A program made the translations under genes and the position numbers. From positions 1-63,842 of the forward strand of contig JAFSGH010000003.1 in the NCBI GenBank assembly GCA_017440965.1: a stretch of 63,842 nucleotides of DNA. Direction: 5' to 3'. The stretch is from Clostridia bacterium. GTDB taxonomy: Bacteria > Bacillota > Clostridia > Oscillospirales > Acutalibacteraceae. This document shows, in pieces, positions 56,735 through 63,842 of the stretch. Under the pieces are notes generated by a model. That model was given only the letters and a program-made list of their open reading frames with translations, did no database searches and had not been told where the DNA came from. Each line of letters starts with the position of its first letter. Within the stretch, counting starts at the first letter, position 1.

Positions 56735-57442
56735 ATGATATCCAAGGAATTATTAGTCACTTCCTGTAAACAGATGGGAATTGACATTACAGAAGAAGCT
56801 TGCGACAGATTTGATAAATATGCTGAGCTTCTTGTGGATTATAATGAAAGAGTTAATCTTACTGCGATAACAGCACCTGATGATATAGTAATCAAGCATT
56901 TTGCGGACAGCATCTGTCTTACAAAATATGTAGATATCAAAGGAAAAAGGTTGATAGATGTTGGAACAGGCGCAGGCTTCCCCGGTGCCGCCTTGTTGTG
57001 CTATGATCCCTTATATAATATTACAATGATAGACTCTGTTAATAAGAAGCTTGATTTTATAAGATTTCTTGTCAGAGAATTAGATCTTCAGGCTGAAATT
57101 ATTACAGTCAGAGCTGAAGATGCGGCTAAGAAGACTGAATTTCGTGAAAAATTCGATATAGTTACTTCCAGAGCAGTTGCTTCGCTTAATGTTCTTGCTG
57201 AATATTCCGTACCCTTATTGAAGGTAGGAGGAATATTTGCTCCGCTTAAGGCTGTATTATCTGATGAAGAAGATCAGAGAGGATGCGGTGCTATAGCAAA
57301 TCTCGGGGCTAAGGTCAGAAATAAAATTAAATATGAAATTCCTGACGGAAGTGAAAGAGAGATAATAATTGCGGAAAAAATATCGCAAACTTCACCAAAG
57401 TATCCGCGTGCATTTGCACAGATATCCAAAAAACCTTTATAA
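56735..57442 (+). CDS. rsmG: 16S rRNA (guanine-N7) methyltransferase
   Basis: 235 residues. SAM site DVGTGAGFPG, preceded by NLTAITAPDDIVIKHFADS; VTSRAVASLNVLAEY. Methylates 16S rRNA G527. Overlaps no gene but lies 3 bases after mnmG. The standard neighbour of gidA. Confidence 0.95.
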   Translation: MISKELLVTSCKQMGIDITEEACDRFDKYAELLVDYNERVNLTAITAPDDIVIKHFADSICLTKYVDIKGKRLIDVGTGAGFPGAALLCYDPLYNITMIDSVNKKLDFIRFLVRELDLQAEIITVRAEDAAKKTEFREKFDIVTSRAVASLNVLAEYSVPLLKVGGIFAPLKAVLSDEEDQRGCGAIANLGAKVRNKIKYEIPDGSEREIIIAEKISQTSPKYPRAFAQISKKPL

Positions 57443-57496
57443 ATCTGCAGATAAAGCATTTTGCGACATACAAATATATGTAAAATAATTAATAAG

Positions 57497-57556
57497 ACTG
57501 TGATATTCTTTTCTTGTAAGGACAAGCCTTCAATGAATATCACAGTTATTTTTTTT
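57497..57556 (+). terminator. Terminator after rsmG
   Basis: ACTGTGATATTC (57497-57508) pairs with GAATATCACAGT (57535-57546), then TATTTTTTTT. A second perfect hairpin TTCGGTTT/AAACCGAA (57561-57579) follows it directly, ahead of noc. Confidence 0.8.
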
Positions 57557-57610
57557 GATTTTCGGTTTGATAAACCGAAAAAATACATAGTAATTATCAG
57601 TGTGTAGTTT

Positions 57611-58387
57611 ATGTTGACTAATAAAGTAAAAACGGCAGGGCATATTATTCTGATACCTTGTGAGGATATAAGACCTTCGGCTTATAACATAAGACGGGTT
57701 ATAGCCGCTGATGAAATCAGAATATTGTCTGAATCTATAAGGGAAAACGGTATTCTTGTACCTCTGACGGTAAGCTCTAACAGTGACGGGACATATAATC
57801 TTATTTCAGGTGAGAGAAGAAGGCAGGCGGCTATTCTTGCTGATATGAGGTATTTGCCATGCATACTGATGGACTGTAGTGAAATTGAAGCGTTGATAAC
57901 TGCATTCATTGATAACTTTCACAGAAAAAATCTTCATTTTCTTGAATCTGCTCAGATAGCAGAAGATCTCAGAGAGTTATTTACGGTTGAAGAGCTGTCG
58001 GAATTAACGGGAATACCTGTCGGAGTAATATATACAAGGATTCGTTTGCTGAACCTGCCGGATAATATCAAATGGAAGATTATAACATCGGAAATCACCG
58101 AGAGCACTGCAAATCTGATATGTAACATAACGGATTCAGAGCTTCAGAATGCCGTTACTGACCTTATAATTTCAAATAATTGCAGCTTTGAGCAGGCACT
58201 TGAAATAGCAGGAAAGTCTGACAGTAAGACAGTATTTATTGCTCACTATAAGAGCTATAAGATTTTTAGGAATACAATTGAGCATGCTGTTGAGACTATG
58301 ACGGCTTCAGGTATTTCGGCGAATATATCGCAGAATGAATCTGCAGAATCAATTACATATAAGATAACTATCAACAAGTTGATATAG
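57611..58387 (+). CDS. noc: ParB/Noc-family nucleoid occlusion protein
   Basis: 258 residues. ParB-type CTPase/N-terminal fold with SGERRRQAA (CTP-binding Arg stretch), a central HTH (VEELSELTGIPVGVIYTRI) and a C-terminal dimer domain. Gene order rsmG-noc-parA-parB equals B. subtilis gidB-noc-soj-spo0J. It is shorter than Noc (about 283) and its N-terminus lacks the amphipathic membrane helix sequence seen in Bacillus, so membrane binding is doubtful. The ribosome site is weak. Confidence 0.85.
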   Translation: MLTNKVKTAGHIILIPCEDIRPSAYNIRRVIAADEIRILSESIRENGILVPLTVSSNSDGTYNLISGERRRQAAILADMRYLPCILMDCSEIEALITAFIDNFHRKNLHFLESAQIAEDLRELFTVEELSELTGIPVGVIYTRIRLLNLPDNIKWKIITSEITESTANLICNITDSELQNAVTDLIISNNCSFEQALEIAGKSDSKTVFIAHYKSYKIFRNTIEHAVETMTASGISANISQNESAESITYKITINKLI

Positions 58388-58440
58388 AGGAAACTCTTTA
58401 TCATATACGCCCATATCTTTCTCTTTCACACCCCACATCC

Positions 58441-58480
58441 AAGCAAAAAGGCAGCTGAAAAGCTGTCTTTTTGCTTTATC
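58441..58480 (+). terminator. Terminator after noc
   Basis: AAGCAAAAAGGCAGCT (58441-58456), GAAA loop, AGCTGTCTTTTTGCTT (58461-58476). Strong and symmetrical, so possibly bidirectional. Confidence 0.85.
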
Positions 58481-58505
58481 AGAATATGGGACAGAAAAAA
58501 ACTGA

Positions 58506-58521
58506 TGTTTCACGTGAAACA
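58506..58521. promoter_or_regulatory. parS: parS site upstream of parA
   Basis: Second perfect TGTTTCACGTGAAACA, 2168 bases from the copy in mnmG, in the 235-base gap before parA. Confidence 0.92.
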
Positions 58522-58623
58522 AATAATTAAATTCACTTTTGTATATATTAAATATTGATTTTTATTTCCCTCTTTGGTATACTTATCCTATTATATATAA
58601 ATAATATAAAGGAGGAGCCGCTG

Positions 58624-59394
58624 ATGGCAAAAACCGTTGCCGTATTAAATCAGAAGGGCGGAGTAGGAAAGACTACTACAGCAGTTAATCTTGCCGCCTG
58701 CATCGGTGCAAAAGACAAAAAGGTTCTTTTGGTCGATATTGACCCTCAGGGAAATTCCACAAGCGGCTTTGGAATAGACAAAAGAGCAATTAAGATTTCA
58801 TCATATGATGTGCTTGTAGGAAACAATAAAACAAAAGAGGCAGTAGTTCATACTGATTTTCAGTGCGTCGATCTTATGGTATCAAATATGAATCTTGCAG
58901 GCGCAGAGCTTGAGATCATTGATGTTAAGAACAGAGAAAGCCTGCTGAAGAATGCACTTGCGTCCGTATGGGAGGAATATGATTATATTTTTCTTGATTG
59001 TCCCCCCTCATTGGGACTTATCACTCTTAATGCGTTGACAGCCTCTGATTCCTTCCTTGTTCCCATTCAGTGCGAATATTATGCTCTTGAGGGACTTTCA
59101 CAGCTTATGGCTACAGTAAGAAACATTAAAAGACTTTATAATCCTTATATTGAGCTTGAGGGAGTGCTTCTTACTATGTATGACGGAAGACTTAATCTTA
59201 CACAACAGGTTGTTGAAGAGGTTAAGAAATTCTTTCCTAAAAAGGTATATTCTACCACGATCCCGAGAAATGTACGATTATCCGAGGCTCCCAGCTTCGG
59301 TCAGCCTATAATTTACTTTGATAAGAGATCAAAGGGTGCAGAAGCATATATTGATTTTGCTGATGAATTCTTGTCAAAGCAGGACAGGAGGTAA
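58624..59394 (+). CDS. parA: Chromosome-partitioning ATPase ParA (Soj)
   Basis: 256 residues from the ATG at 58624 (AAAGGAGG upstream; an in-frame 23-residue extension is hydrophobic and lacks a site). Deviant Walker A NQKGGVGKTTT, Walker A' DIDPQGNS and Walker B FLDCPPSLG. Works with ParB at parS to segregate origins and, in B. subtilis, regulates DnaA. Confidence 0.96.
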   Translation: MAKTVAVLNQKGGVGKTTTAVNLAACIGAKDKKVLLVDIDPQGNSTSGFGIDKRAIKISSYDVLVGNNKTKEAVVHTDFQCVDLMVSNMNLAGAELEIIDVKNRESLLKNALASVWEEYDYIFLDCPPSLGLITLNALTASDSFLVPIQCEYYALEGLSQLMATVRNIKRLYNPYIELEGVLLTMYDGRLNLTQQVVEEVKKFFPKKVYSTTIPRNVRLSEAPSFGQPIIYFDKRSKGAEAYIDFADEFLSKQDRR

Positions 59395-59398
59395 AAGT

Positions 59399-60256
59399 AT
59401 GGCAGCAAAGAAAAGCGGTCTCGGAAAAGGCTTTGACAGTCTTTTTCTTGATAATTCTTCAGACGCTTTGTCTGAAGGCGGCAGCGTAATGCTTCCGATA
59501 GGAGATATCGAGCCTGACCGAGGACAGCCGAGAACAAAATTTACAGAGGAGGCTCTTTCTGAGCTGGAGGCCTCTGTAAGAGAATACGGAATATTACAGC
59601 CGCTTCTCGTAAGACCTATGTCAGACGGCTCATATAAGATAGTAGCAGGCGAAAGGCGTTACAGAGCCGCGAGAAGAGCAGGACTCAGTGAAGTTCCCGT
59701 AATAATAAAATCACTTACAGACGCGGAAGCCGCGGCTATCGCTCTTATAGAAAACCTGCAGAGAGAGGATCTGAATCCCATTGAAGAGGCGGCAGGTATA
59801 AGAAAGCTTATAGAGGAGTACGGTTATACTCAGGAGGAGGCCGCTGAAAGGCTTTCAAAATCAAGACCTGCAATAGCAAATGCATTAAGACTTCTTGCTC
59901 TTCCGAAGGATGTTGCAAAGCTTGTTGAAGAGGGTAAGATTTCCGCAGGTCACGCAAGAGCTCTTCTGGGACTTGACGATGAACAGTTGATATCCGACAT
60001 TGCAGATGAAATTGTTGAAAAACAGCTGTCTGTAAGGCAGACTGAACAGCTTGTAAAGTCTCTTAAGAGGGTAAAGAAGGCTTCTCCCGCAAAGAAAACA
60101 AGAGATAAGTTCTTTGATGAGGTCGAGCTTTCTCTTTCAGGAGTTCTTGCAAGAAAGGTTACGGTATTGAATTCCGGCAAGGGCGGAAAGATAGAAATCG
60201 AATTTTTCGATGCCGATGATCTGCAGAAGCTTGCAAAATTATTTTCAGAAGACTAA
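59399..60256 (+). CDS. parB: Chromosome-partitioning protein ParB (Spo0J)
   Basis: 285 residues from the ATG at 59399 (AGGAGG upstream). KSGLGKGFDSLF start, GERRYRAARRAG CTP-binding stretch, ENLQREDLNPIEEA, HTH (TQEEAAERLSKSRPAIANAL) and C-terminal dimer domain. A second ParB family member besides noc. It should bind the two parS copies, 0.9 and 3.1 kb upstream. Confidence 0.96.
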   Translation: MAAKKSGLGKGFDSLFLDNSSDALSEGGSVMLPIGDIEPDRGQPRTKFTEEALSELEASVREYGILQPLLVRPMSDGSYKIVAGERRYRAARRAGLSEVPVIIKSLTDAEAAAIALIENLQREDLNPIEEAAGIRKLIEEYGYTQEEAAERLSKSRPAIANALRLLALPKDVAKLVEEGKISAGHARALLGLDDEQLISDIADEIVEKQLSVRQTEQLVKSLKRVKKASPAKKTRDKFFDEVELSLSGVLARKVTVLNSGKGGKIEIEFFDADDLQKLAKLFSED

Positions 60257-60272
60257 TTAAGGAGAAATCAAT

Positions 60273-61559
60273 ATGATAGATATCAGATTTTTAAGGGAAA
60301 ATCCCGAGGCAGTAAAAGAAAACATAAGAAAGAAGTTTCAGGACAGCAAGCTTGCACTTGTAGATGAGGTTCTTGCTCTTGATATTGAAAGCAGAAAGAA
60401 TAAGACTGAGGCTGACAATCTCAGAGCATCAAGAAATAAGTATTCAAAGCAGATCGGCGCTCTTATGGGGCAGGGCAAAAGGGAAGAAGCCGAGGAAATG
60501 AAGAAGCTTGTAAATGAGCAGTCCGAGGCTCTTGCAGCTGCAGAGCAGAAGGAAGCAGAGCTTCAGGAGAAAATTACAAAGATAATGATGATAATCCCCA
60601 ATATCATCGATGAAAGTGTACCGATAGGAAAGGATGACAGTGAGAATGTTGAGGTTCAGCGTTACGGCGATCCTGTAGTTCCTCCCTATGAGATCCCTTA
60701 TCATACAGATATTATGGAGCGCTTCAACGGAATCGATCTTGACAGCGCAAGAAGAGTTGCAGGTAACGGCTTTTATTATCTTATGGGAGATATCGCAAGG
60801 ATCCATTCTTCGGTTATCTCTTATGCAAGAGATTTTATGATCGACAGAGGCTTTACCTACTGTATTCCTCCCTTTATGATCAGAAGTGATGTTGTTACCG
60901 GCGTTATGAGCTTTGCGGAAATGGAAGCTATGATGTATAAAATTGAGGGTGAGGACCTCTATCTCATCGGTACCAGTGAGCATTCAATGATAGGTAAATT
61001 CATTGATACTATAGTTCCCGAGGAGTCTCTTCCCCAGGCACTTACAAGCTATTCTCCATGCTTTCGTAAGGAAAAGGGCGCTCACGGCATAGAGGAAAGA
61101 GGCGTTTACCGTATCCATCAGTTTGAAAAGCAGGAAATGGTAGTTGTATGTAAGCCCGAGGATAGCAAGATGTGGTTTGATAAGCTCTGGCAGAACACTG
61201 TTGATCTGTTCAGAAGCCTTGATATCCCCGTAAGAACTCTTGAATGCTGTTCAGGTGACCTTGCTGATCTTAAGGTAAAGTCCATTGATGTTGAGGCATG
61301 GTCTCCCAGACAGGGTAAGTATTTTGAAGTCGGCTCCTGCTCAAATCTTGGTGATGCCCAGGCAAGAAGACTTAAGATAAGAGTAAATGGAAAGAACGGC
61401 AAGTATCTTGCTCATACTCTTAATAATACTGTTGTTGCACCTCCCAGAATGCTTATTGCATTCCTTGAGAATAATCTCAATGAGGACGGCAGTGTAAACA
61501 TTCCCGAGGCACTTCGTCCATATATGGGCGGAAAGGAAAAGATCGTTCCCGTTAAATAA
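60273..61559 (+). CDS. serS: Seryl-tRNA synthetase
   Basis: 428 residues, class II. N-terminal coiled-coil arm (about 30-105), then class II motif 2 with FRKEKGAHGIEERGVYRIHQFEKQE and motif 3 (NNTVVAPPRMLIAFLENN). AAGGAG precedes the ATG, 17 bases after parB. Length normal. Not preceded by a T-box. Confidence 0.97.
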   Translation: MIDIRFLRENPEAVKENIRKKFQDSKLALVDEVLALDIESRKNKTEADNLRASRNKYSKQIGALMGQGKREEAEEMKKLVNEQSEALAAAEQKEAELQEKITKIMMIIPNIIDESVPIGKDDSENVEVQRYGDPVVPPYEIPYHTDIMERFNGIDLDSARRVAGNGFYYLMGDIARIHSSVISYARDFMIDRGFTYCIPPFMIRSDVVTGVMSFAEMEAMMYKIEGEDLYLIGTSEHSMIGKFIDTIVPEESLPQALTSYSPCFRKEKGAHGIEERGVYRIHQFEKQEMVVVCKPEDSKMWFDKLWQNTVDLFRSLDIPVRTLECCSGDLADLKVKSIDVEAWSPRQGKYFEVGSCSNLGDAQARRLKIRVNGKNGKYLAHTLNNTVVAPPRMLIAFLENNLNEDGSVNIPEALRPYMGGKEKIVPVK

Positions 61560-61671
61560 AAGCGGCGGCCTGCATTCCTTAGAAAATAACGGGATGCAAG
61601 AGTATCATTTGATAATAAAACAGAACAATAGTGAATATTGTTCACAAAAATATAACTAAGGAGCGTACATT

Positions 61672-63567
61672 ATGGATCCTATCAAAGTTGAATTTTCCGA
61701 TAACGGCAAAAAGAAAAGTGTAAAGGATGTGCTTATTCCCCCCGAAAAAGCAGGTCTTAAGATCGTTATCAATATTATTATCACACTTATCGTTGCAGTG
61801 GTAGCTTATTACTTTATGCTTCCGCCCATGAATCTTCAGTCCTATGATTTCTATATTTACTGGGCGATCGTTCTTGCCTCTTATGTCGGCTCTGCATTTC
61901 TTACCTCGGCTGCATTTATTAAGCCTGAATATGTGCCCTATGTAAGAAGACAGTCCATAGTTCCCATTGCCCTGGGACTTGTTCTTGCTCTTATTGTCGG
62001 TGTCGGCTACCTTGTTTCAAGTCCTTTCTTCAGAGCAAAGGATTATGCTGAGATACTTACTATCGAAAATGCTGAATTCGATAATACTATTTCTGTTATT
62101 GACAGTATTTCCGACTTTGATAAGGTTCCTCTTATTGATAAGGATGCTGCCCGTGAGCTTGCTGATAAGACTCTCGGTGACTTTTCAGCATTGGGACTTG
62201 AATCACAGTTTGAAATTCTCGAAAGTGATTCAACACAGATAAACTACAAGGGCTCTCCCTACAGAGTATATCCTCTTCAGTACGGCGATGTTTTCAAATG
62301 GATAACAAACTCAGTTCTCGGTGATGAATATCAGGGTATTCCCGGTTATGTAAGAGTTAACCTTAATACTCAGGAATCACAGCTTGTTACCGAATTCGAT
62401 ATCAAGTATTCAACAGCAGAGCATTTCAACGAGTATCTTGAAAGACATCTCCGTTTCAAGTATCCCACATACATTTTCGGTGATACATCCTTTGAAATTG
62501 ACGATTCAGGTAAGCCCTTCTGGGTAGTTGAGCATATCAAAAAGACCGTAGGACTTGTCGGTGGTGATGATGTTGCAGGCGTAATTCTTGTTGATGCCGT
62601 AACAGGTGATGACATTTACTATACAGCAGATGAGATCGGTGCAGATAATTCCGAAATTGCTTGGATCGACCAGGCATTTGATGCTGACCTTCTTGTTCAG
62701 CAGTATAATTACCTTGGTAAATATGCAGGCGGCTTCTGGAACTCCATCATCGGTCAGTCAGGCGTTAAGCAGGCCTCTCAGGGTTATTCCTTCATTGCTG
62801 TAGGCGATGACGTTTATCTTTATACAGGTGTAACATCAGTTACCTCCGATGACTCAATTCTCGGCTTCTTCTTTATCAATCAGAGAACAAAGGAAGGCTT
62901 CTTCTATAACACCACAGGTGCTACCGAAGCCGCTGCACAGAAGTCTGCTGAAGGTAAGGTTTCCGATAAGGGCTGGAAGGCTGCTTTCCCCATCCTTCTT
63001 AATATCGACGGTGAGGCTACTTACTTTATGGCTCTCAAGGACGATGCAAAGATCGTAAAATCCTATGCAATGGTTAATGTTCAGCAGTATAATGTTGTTG
63101 CAATTCCTGCTCAGGAAAACGATGATCTTGCAAGCGTTGTAAGTGAATACATTAAGGGCCTCAAGGCTCTCAGCCCCTCAGTTGTTATCGATATCAGCTT
63201 TGATGTATCATCAAATAAGCCCTCAGGCGGTGATGATGTAACATCAGGTCTTGCAAATATCAGCGGTGTGGTTACCGATATAAGAACAACAGTTGTTTCA
63301 GGTAACACATATTTCTATATTGAGCTGGATAATTCCGATGTATATTACTATGTTGCCGCAGATGTAGCAGATATGGTAGTTCTCATCAATAAGGGTGACA
63401 GCATCACTGTTACTATTGATGAAGCAAGCGAAGGACAGCTTGTAGAGGCACTTCAGATGGTTATGGGCACAATAGATACCCCTGCAGCTGAAGAGGTCAC
63501 AGAGGTTGAAACAACTGCTGCTGCTGAGGAAACAACAGCTGCTGCAGAGGAAACGACAGCTGCATAA
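61672..63567 (+). CDS. Large membrane protein with Ala/Thr/Glu-repeat tail
   Basis: 631 residues. A cytoplasmic start, three or four hydrophobic helices (about 28-50, 60-80, 98-118), then a long extracellular region (about 130-600) with many aromatic and Asp residues, an OB-like segment near 525-580, and a tail of TTAAAEE repeats. No family recognised. TAAGGAG precedes the ATG. Its position after serS near the origin may point to an envelope or division role, but that is a guess. Confidence 0.7.
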   Translation: MDPIKVEFSDNGKKKSVKDVLIPPEKAGLKIVINIIITLIVAVVAYYFMLPPMNLQSYDFYIYWAIVLASYVGSAFLTSAAFIKPEYVPYVRRQSIVPIALGLVLALIVGVGYLVSSPFFRAKDYAEILTIENAEFDNTISVIDSISDFDKVPLIDKDAARELADKTLGDFSALGLESQFEILESDSTQINYKGSPYRVYPLQYGDVFKWITNSVLGDEYQGIPGYVRVNLNTQESQLVTEFDIKYSTAEHFNEYLERHLRFKYPTYIFGDTSFEIDDSGKPFWVVEHIKKTVGLVGGDDVAGVILVDAVTGDDIYYTADEIGADNSEIAWIDQAFDADLLVQQYNYLGKYAGGFWNSIIGQSGVKQASQGYSFIAVGDDVYLYTGVTSVTSDDSILGFFFINQRTKEGFFYNTTGATEAAAQKSAEGKVSDKGWKAAFPILLNIDGEATYFMALKDDAKIVKSYAMVNVQQYNVVAIPAQENDDLASVVSEYIKGLKALSPSVVIDISFDVSSNKPSGGDDVTSGLANISGVVTDIRTTVVSGNTYFYIELDNSDVYYYVAADVADMVVLINKGDSITVTIDEASEGQLVEALQMVMGTIDTPAAEEVTEVETTAAAEETTAAAEETTAA

Positions 63568-63674
63568 AGCCAATAATACGGTTTCGTGAAGCCTTGGGGG
63601 AGCGTTTTCGGTAAGTCTTTCAAGGCGGAAAGCTTACTCTTGGCAGTTTTATAAAAATATATACAAAGAAAAAA
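63568..63674 (+). other. Structured 3' region after the large membrane gene
   Basis: GCCAA/TTGGC outer arms, GTAAG/CTTAC and GCCTT/AAGGC inner arms overlap in a way that could form alternative stems, ending in TTTTAT. It may be a terminator. No gene. Confidence 0.35.
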
Positions 63675-63842
63675 GGGGCTGTAAAAAAACAGTCTAAAAG
63701 GAAAAGGACTACAAACTTACCTGAGGAGGTAGGAATGTAGTCCTTTTTGTGATATAATTAACGTGCGAATGAAAACTAATATCACAAGAAAATATAATAC
63801 ACCATATCAATTAAAATTACCACTGGAAATTGAAAAAATTAT
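63675..63842 (+). mobile_element. Left end of an insertion sequence (IS1182-like), cut by window edge
   Basis: The end begins GGGGCTGTAAAAAAACAGTC, which resembles IS1182-type terminal repeats. A nested hairpin (AAAAGGACTACA 63702-63713 with TGTAGTCCTTTT 63736-63747, inner CTTACCT/AGGTAGG) precedes the transposase start. Such hairpins stop outside transcription from reading in. The right end is not visible. Confidence 0.55.
63769..63842 (+). CDS. Transposase, N-terminal fragment (window edge)
   Basis: Starts MKTNITRKYNTPYQLKLP (63769, or GTG at 63763) and runs out of the window after about 24 residues. The segment YQLKLPLEIEKI resembles IS1182-family transposase N-termini. The -10-like GATATAATT lies just upstream. 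Confidence 0.5.
   Translation, partial: MKTNITRKYNTPYQLKLPLEIEKI

Overview
The window looks like the chromosomal replication-origin region of a low-to-mid GC, spore-forming, fibre-degrading Clostridia member, most likely Ruminococcus-like (Oscillospiraceae/Ruminococcaceae). Reasons: dnaA-dnaN-S4-recF-remB-gyrB-gyrA in canonical order; a second block mnmE / mnmG-rsmG-noc-parA-parB-serS with two perfect parS sites; a SleB-type cortex hydrolase; two dockerin-bearing secreted proteins; and an intracellular xylose/GH27/GH29 operon.

Layout. 1-403: two near-perfect tandem sigma-A promoters firing leftwards into a leader typical of an rRNA operon that lies outside the window. 404-7698 (+): SleB hydrolase; a compact trio of free-standing adenylation, condensation and carrier proteins; a secreted glycosidase-like protein; a dockerin/cysteine-peptidase-like protein. 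7830-14538 (mostly -): PadR/HAAS/secreted-protein operon, a divergent Ig-like protein, a zinc-ribbon protein divergent from an Xre regulator with twin operators, and the operon birA-small membrane protein-dockerin protein-YgjP peptidase-trpS. 14772-24352 (+): a C39-like peptidase, a 937-residue TIR-RCC1-zinc ribbon protein, then GH27-xylB-xylA-GH29. 24522-34276: S1-domain protein (-), DUF951-prfA-[Sua5-CoaE fusion]-M18 aminopeptidase (+), dnaD-dnaI primosome pair (+), Xre membrane regulator (-) and hom (-). 34577-48696 (+): origin genes, LCP protein, then a zinc-ribbon membrane protein, a Big2 protein and a GPH-type symporter. 48816-51680 (-): ABC exporter and OGG-type glycosylase. 51681-53239: a gene-poor stretch holding a second DnaA-box-like cluster and mosaic repeats. 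53240-61559: mnmE (-), then mnmG to serS (+). 61672-63567: large membrane protein. At the right edge an insertion sequence begins.

The genes tie together around chromosome initiation and segregation: DnaA/DnaN/gyrase, DnaD/DnaI loading, Noc/ParA/ParB with parS. Hand counts of G and C on sampled 60-base lines show C>G on the plus strand left of about 33 kb and G>C from dnaN to mnmG, which fits an origin at the dnaA-dnaN gap. The usual rpmH-rnpA-yidC-jag block is absent between dnaA and mnmE. An intergenic repeat family (about 105-110 bp, three stem-loops per unit) recurs at 24.4, 29.9, 34.4 and 53.0 kb.

The most novel-looking items are the TIR-RCC1-zinc ribbon protein (possible NAD-consuming immune or signalling effector), the minimal A/C/T carrier-protein trio, the Sua5-CoaE fusion, the split DnaA-box clusters with a non-standard box, and the mosaic repeats.
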